Shown here: one piece after another, positions 61,569 to 64,000 of the stretch
Layout: the number at the start of each line of letters is the position of its first letter
Position numbering within the stretch: position 1 is the stretch's first letter
NCBI GenBank assembly: GCA_964586655.1
Contig: CAZPGY010000011.1
Span: 12,338 to 76,337, forward strand
DNA length: 64,000 bases
Direction: 5' to 3'
From: JAJYSO01 sp964586655
GTDB taxonomy: Bacteria; Bacteroidota; Bacteroidia; Flavobacteriales; Flavobacteriaceae
Position numbers and translations under genes: made by a program
Notes under the pieces: model-generated
Told to the model about the DNA's origin: nothing
Database searches by the model: none
Seen by the model: the letters and a program-made list of their open reading frames with translations, nothing else

Positions 61569-62141
61569 TTATTTTAAATGTTTTTCAATTCTTTTATCAG
61601 GAACAATCCATATTATGGCAACTATAAAGAAGACAACAACGCTTATCTTGGGCAGGTAAAATGAAAGGACAATTCCGGTAAAATAGAGTAAAATAGACAA
61701 ATTTTCCTTTTTGGTATTTTGAACAGCCTTCCCAATTTTCGAGTCTTTCCCTTCGTGTTTCAGCACGGTTTTCATTAAGATAGCATAAGCAACAGCACAG
61801 AGCAAAAGGTTGATGCCATAAAGGGCTACGGGATTTTGTGTAAAATGATTTTCGCCCATCCAAGCAGTTGTAAATGGAATCAATGAAAGTGTGAAAAGCA
61901 ATGTCATATTAGCCCACAATATTATTCCATTTACTTTTTCGGTAGCCTGAAATAAATGATGGTGGTTATTCCAATAAATTCCAACATAAATGAAGCTAAG
62001 AAGATAAGATAAAAATTTGGGAATTAAAGGTTTTAATTCGGAAAAGTCTGACCCTTCTGGAACAGCCAATTCCAATACCATTATGGTTATTATGATGGCC
62101 ATAACTCCGTCGCTAAACGCTTCTAATCTTCCTGTTTTCAT
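61569..62141 (-). CDS. TMEM175 (DUF1211) family potassium channel
   Basis: 190 residues, six membrane helices. The first helix holds the hallmark RLEAFSDGVMAIIITIMVLEL (the FSD motif after an Arg), which forms the selectivity gate in bacterial TMEM175 channels; helix 3 has YWNNHHHLF. The length fits the single-repeat bacterial form that assembles as a tetramer. Co-transcribed with the Fe-S-GNAT gene. Confidence 0.92.
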   Translation of the reverse strand: MKTGRLEAFSDGVMAIIITIMVLELAVPEGSDFSELKPLIPKFLSYLLSFIYVGIYWNNHHHLFQATEKVNGIILWANMTLLFTLSLIPFTTAWMGENHFTQNPVALYGINLLLCAVAYAILMKTVLKHEGKDSKIGKAVQNTKKENLSILLYFTGIVLSFYLPKISVVVFFIVAIIWIVPDKRIEKHLK

Positions 62142-62156
62142 TTTGTATTTATGTTT

Positions 62157-62188
62157 AAAAGACTTTCAACCGAGATTGAAAGTCTTTT
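62157..62188. terminator. Strong hairpin between pirin and TMEM175 genes
   Basis: AAAAGACTTTCAA (62157-62169) and TTGAAAGTCTTTT (62176-62188): a perfect 13-bp stem with a 6-base loop, ending in T4 on either strand. It follows the pirin stop (minus strand) by only 4 bases, so it is the pirin terminator. Confidence 0.85.
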
Positions 62189-62191
62189 GTA

Positions 62192-63070
62192 TTAATCTTC
62201 TAAATAACCAAATTTTCCACTATTAAAGTCATTGAAAGCTTCAATCAACTCTTTTTTGGTGTTCATCACAAAAGGTCCGTGCGCAGCAATCGGTTCATTG
62301 ATGGGTTCGCCACTCAATACCAAAACAACAGCATCATTCGTTGCTTCAATTTCAAAAATTTCTCCATCATTTGCCATAAGTGCCAAATGATCTGTTGGCG
62401 TTTCTTCCTTCCCATTAACCATAATATTCCCTTCCAAAACAAGCAAAGCCGTATTATAATTGGCGGGAAACTCAAAAGTTGCTTTGCCGCCTTTGTTCAA
62501 TTTAGCATTGAACATATGTATTGGCGTAAAAGTTGAGGCCGAACCTTTGGTTCCTTTGTATTCTCCGGCAATCACTTCAATAACACCGGCTGTGTTTTCC
62601 AATTCATAGCATTTGATATCAGCATATTTTATGGCTTGATATTTTGGCGCACTCGTTTTGTCTTTTTTGGGTAAATTGACCCAAAGTTGCACCATTTGAA
62701 AATCGCCACCTTTCTTGCTCCATTCCTCCTCGTGGTATTCTTTGTGAAGCACACCATTGGCGGCTGTCATCCATTGGATATCGCCTTCGCCAATTACACC
62801 ACCGCCGCCACTGCTGTCGTGGTGGGCAACTTTTCCTTTGTAGGCGATGGTCACGGTTTCAAAACCTTTGTGGGGATGAACGCCCACACCTCTTGGTTTT
62901 TCTGATGGTGGAAAGTTATAAGTTGAATTATAGTCCAACATAATAAACGGGTCCATACGCTGCATATCCAATCTATATCCGCTTGGGATAAAATTGTGCA
63001 CTCGAAAACCATCTCCAACAAAATGGGGTTCTCTTGGGCTTGCTATTAATTCTACTGTTTTTGTTTTCAT
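62192..63070 (-). CDS. Pirin family protein
   Basis: 292-residue double-cupin protein. Metal ligands of the N-terminal cupin: two His in GVHPHKGFETVTI, His in GKVAHHDSSGGGG, Glu/His in VLHKEYHEEEW. The signature GDIQWMTAANGVLHKE is intact. Bacterial pirins bind iron and some oxidise quercetin; the physiological role is open. Stands between a Crp-type gene and a terminator hairpin. Confidence 0.94.
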   Translation of the reverse strand: MKTKTVELIASPREPHFVGDGFRVHNFIPSGYRLDMQRMDPFIMLDYNSTYNFPPSEKPRGVGVHPHKGFETVTIAYKGKVAHHDSSGGGGVIGEGDIQWMTAANGVLHKEYHEEEWSKKGGDFQMVQLWVNLPKKDKTSAPKYQAIKYADIKCYELENTAGVIEVIAGEYKGTKGSASTFTPIHMFNAKLNKGGKATFEFPANYNTALLVLEGNIMVNGKEETPTDHLALMANDGEIFEIEATNDAVVLVLSGEPINEPIAAHGPFVMNTKKELIEAFNDFNSGKFGYLED

Positions 63071-63137
63071 ATCTTAAAATTTTAGAGTGTAAAATTAGTC
63101 CCAAAGTAGCGTTTGTGCATTGATGTATGGTAAGAAC

Positions 63138-63731
63138 CTAATTCTTAAAATTTTTTTGAGCCAATTCCCTGCGCACACGGCTTAAACTTTCCGGGGTAAT
63201 ACCGAGATAAGAAGCGACCATTGTTTGTGGTACTCTAAGAAGTATGTCGGGATACATTTTTACAAATTGCAAATACCTGTCTTCCGCTGTAGCACTCAAC
63301 AATAAATTTATTCTGTTCTGCAAATGACGAATATGATTGTGAAGCAATTTATTGTTGAAGTCTGAAAAGGAAGGGATTTTTTTTGATAGCAAATGAATGA
63401 AATCCTCGTCTATCATTATTACTTTGCTTTCTTCCAAGGCTTGGATGTAATAGGCAGAGGGTTGGTTGAAATAAGCGCTTTCCCTGTCAGTAACAAACCA
63501 ATTTTCGGGTGCAAACGTTAGAATATGTTCCTTACCTTTTTCATCAATTGAAAATTGTCTTAAAAGTCCTTCCTCCACGAAAAAAGTATGTTTACAATAT
63601 TCATTTTCCCGAAGTAGGAATTGGTTTTTTTCAAAGGTTTTTGTGGTGCAGTTTTCAACTATTGAAGAAATTTCATTTTCGTCAATATTAAGATTTGAAG
63701 TCAGGTATGTTTTTAAGTTGAAACTGTTCAT
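63138..63731 (-). CDS. Crp/Fnr-family transcriptional regulator
   Basis: 197 residues. N-terminal cyclic-nucleotide-binding-type beta roll (FEKNQFLLRENEYCKHTFFVEEGLLRQF in parts) and C-terminal helix-turn-helix (VPQTMVASYLGITPESLSRVRREL). No arginine-serine pair for cAMP and no Fnr cysteine set is evident, so the signal is unknown. 67 bp before pirin on the same strand, which it may control. Confidence 0.92.
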   Translation of the reverse strand: MNSFNLKTYLTSNLNIDENEISSIVENCTTKTFEKNQFLLRENEYCKHTFFVEEGLLRQFSIDEKGKEHILTFAPENWFVTDRESAYFNQPSAYYIQALEESKVIMIDEDFIHLLSKKIPSFSDFNNKLLHNHIRHLQNRINLLLSATAEDRYLQFVKMYPDILLRVPQTMVASYLGITPESLSRVRRELAQKNFKN

Positions 63732-63760
63732 TTTTGTTCGGGACGTTGTTTATCATTACC

Positions 63761-63955
63761 GCCAACGTCCGGCGGCTTGAAGCAGGAGCGGGCAAAAAGA
63801 CCCAAACCATCCGCCTAAAACCAAGCCCCGGCAAAAGCCGTTTCTTATAATTTTTAAACTTACACAAAAAATTTTAAACGGCTTTTGCCCCAAACAAAAA
63901 ACGACCATCCGGATTTGGCAACTTACCCGCTCTTGCTTCAAACCGTTTGTTGGAC
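63761..63955. repeat. Large imperfect palindromic element (about 195 bp)
   Basis: Left arm GGCTTGAAGCAGGAGCGGGC (63774-63793) is inverted at the right as CCCGCTCTTGCTTCAAACC (about 63926-63944); inner arms GGCAAAAGCCGTTT and AAACGGCTTTTGCC; outer ends GCCAACG and CGTTTGTTGGAC, the last holding GTTGGAC, which fits the attC core GTTRRRY. A half copy is at 59359-59450. The region 63956-64000 shows nothing. Confidence 0.8.
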
Positions 63956-64000
63956 TAAACCTACGGTAGCTTTAAATCTATATTGACTAACTTAGAGGAT

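Overview
The window is a chromosomal segment of a Bacteroidota bacterium. The evidence is convergent. There is a type IX secretion outer-membrane protein (PorQ) and two exported enzymes ending in type IX sorting domains (YPNP motif). There is a DUF5606 gene beside peptide deformylase, a fused E1 alpha/beta 2-oxo acid dehydrogenase, TonB-dependent uptake, and promoters of the Bacteroidota form TTG-N18/19-TAnnTTTG (35171-35200 and 44424-44452). The complete 13-gene nuo operon with nuoE, F and G marks an aerobic or respiratory lineage; I cannot place the genus from sequence alone.

Layout. 1-5 kb: the start of ligA (cut by the window edge), then a lipoyl E2 and fused E1 of a branched-chain 2-oxo acid dehydrogenase with a RAYT transposase gene between them. 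5-11 kb: MscS channel, a thioredoxin-like lipoprotein, dapD, ruvX, def and DUF5606. 11-14 kb: a small membrane protein flanked by palindromic repeats, a stranded 25-bp IS end, YceI and a serine hydrolase. 14.3-29.1 kb: the minus-strand operon nuoA-B-CD-E-F-G-H-I-J-K-L-M-N (C and D fused), with all iron-sulfur ligands present including the N7 set. 29-36 kb: porQ, an FKBP-like lipoprotein with calcium-type repeats, an S4 protein, a PyrR-like phosphoribosyltransferase, an XRE regulator, an M14 carboxypeptidase and an Lrp regulator. 36-44 kb: a sorted esterase, gamma-glutamyltransferase, P5C dehydrogenase, an NRDE protein and an MBL hydrolase. 44.4-47.5 kb: a one-base-overlapping pair of a small lipoprotein and an M4 metalloprotease. 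47.5-52.7 kb: a MocR-type regulator lacking its PLP lysine, divergent from a TonB receptor, then a beta-helix lipoprotein. 52.9-57.4 kb: a 1497-residue tandem UvrA-like ABC protein.

57.4-64 kb is an accessory island: an IS3-family element with an intact frameshift site, a HigBA toxin-antitoxin pair, an orphan antitoxin-like gene, an IS91 transposase remnant, a ferredoxin-GNAT fusion, a TMEM175-type channel, a pirin and a Crp-type regulator, with large palindromic repeats between them. Related palindromes recur at 11.1 kb, and two further dispersed repeat families sit in the gaps at 7.7, 39.1, 39.9 and 49.2 kb.

The strongest candidates for something new are three. The first is the tandem UvrA2-like protein: four ABC units, no room for a UvrB-binding domain, one unit without a P-loop. 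The second is the lipoprotein-M4 protease couple, which resembles emfourin-protealysin inhibitor-protease pairs. The third is the family of attC-like palindromes that bracket small accessory genes.
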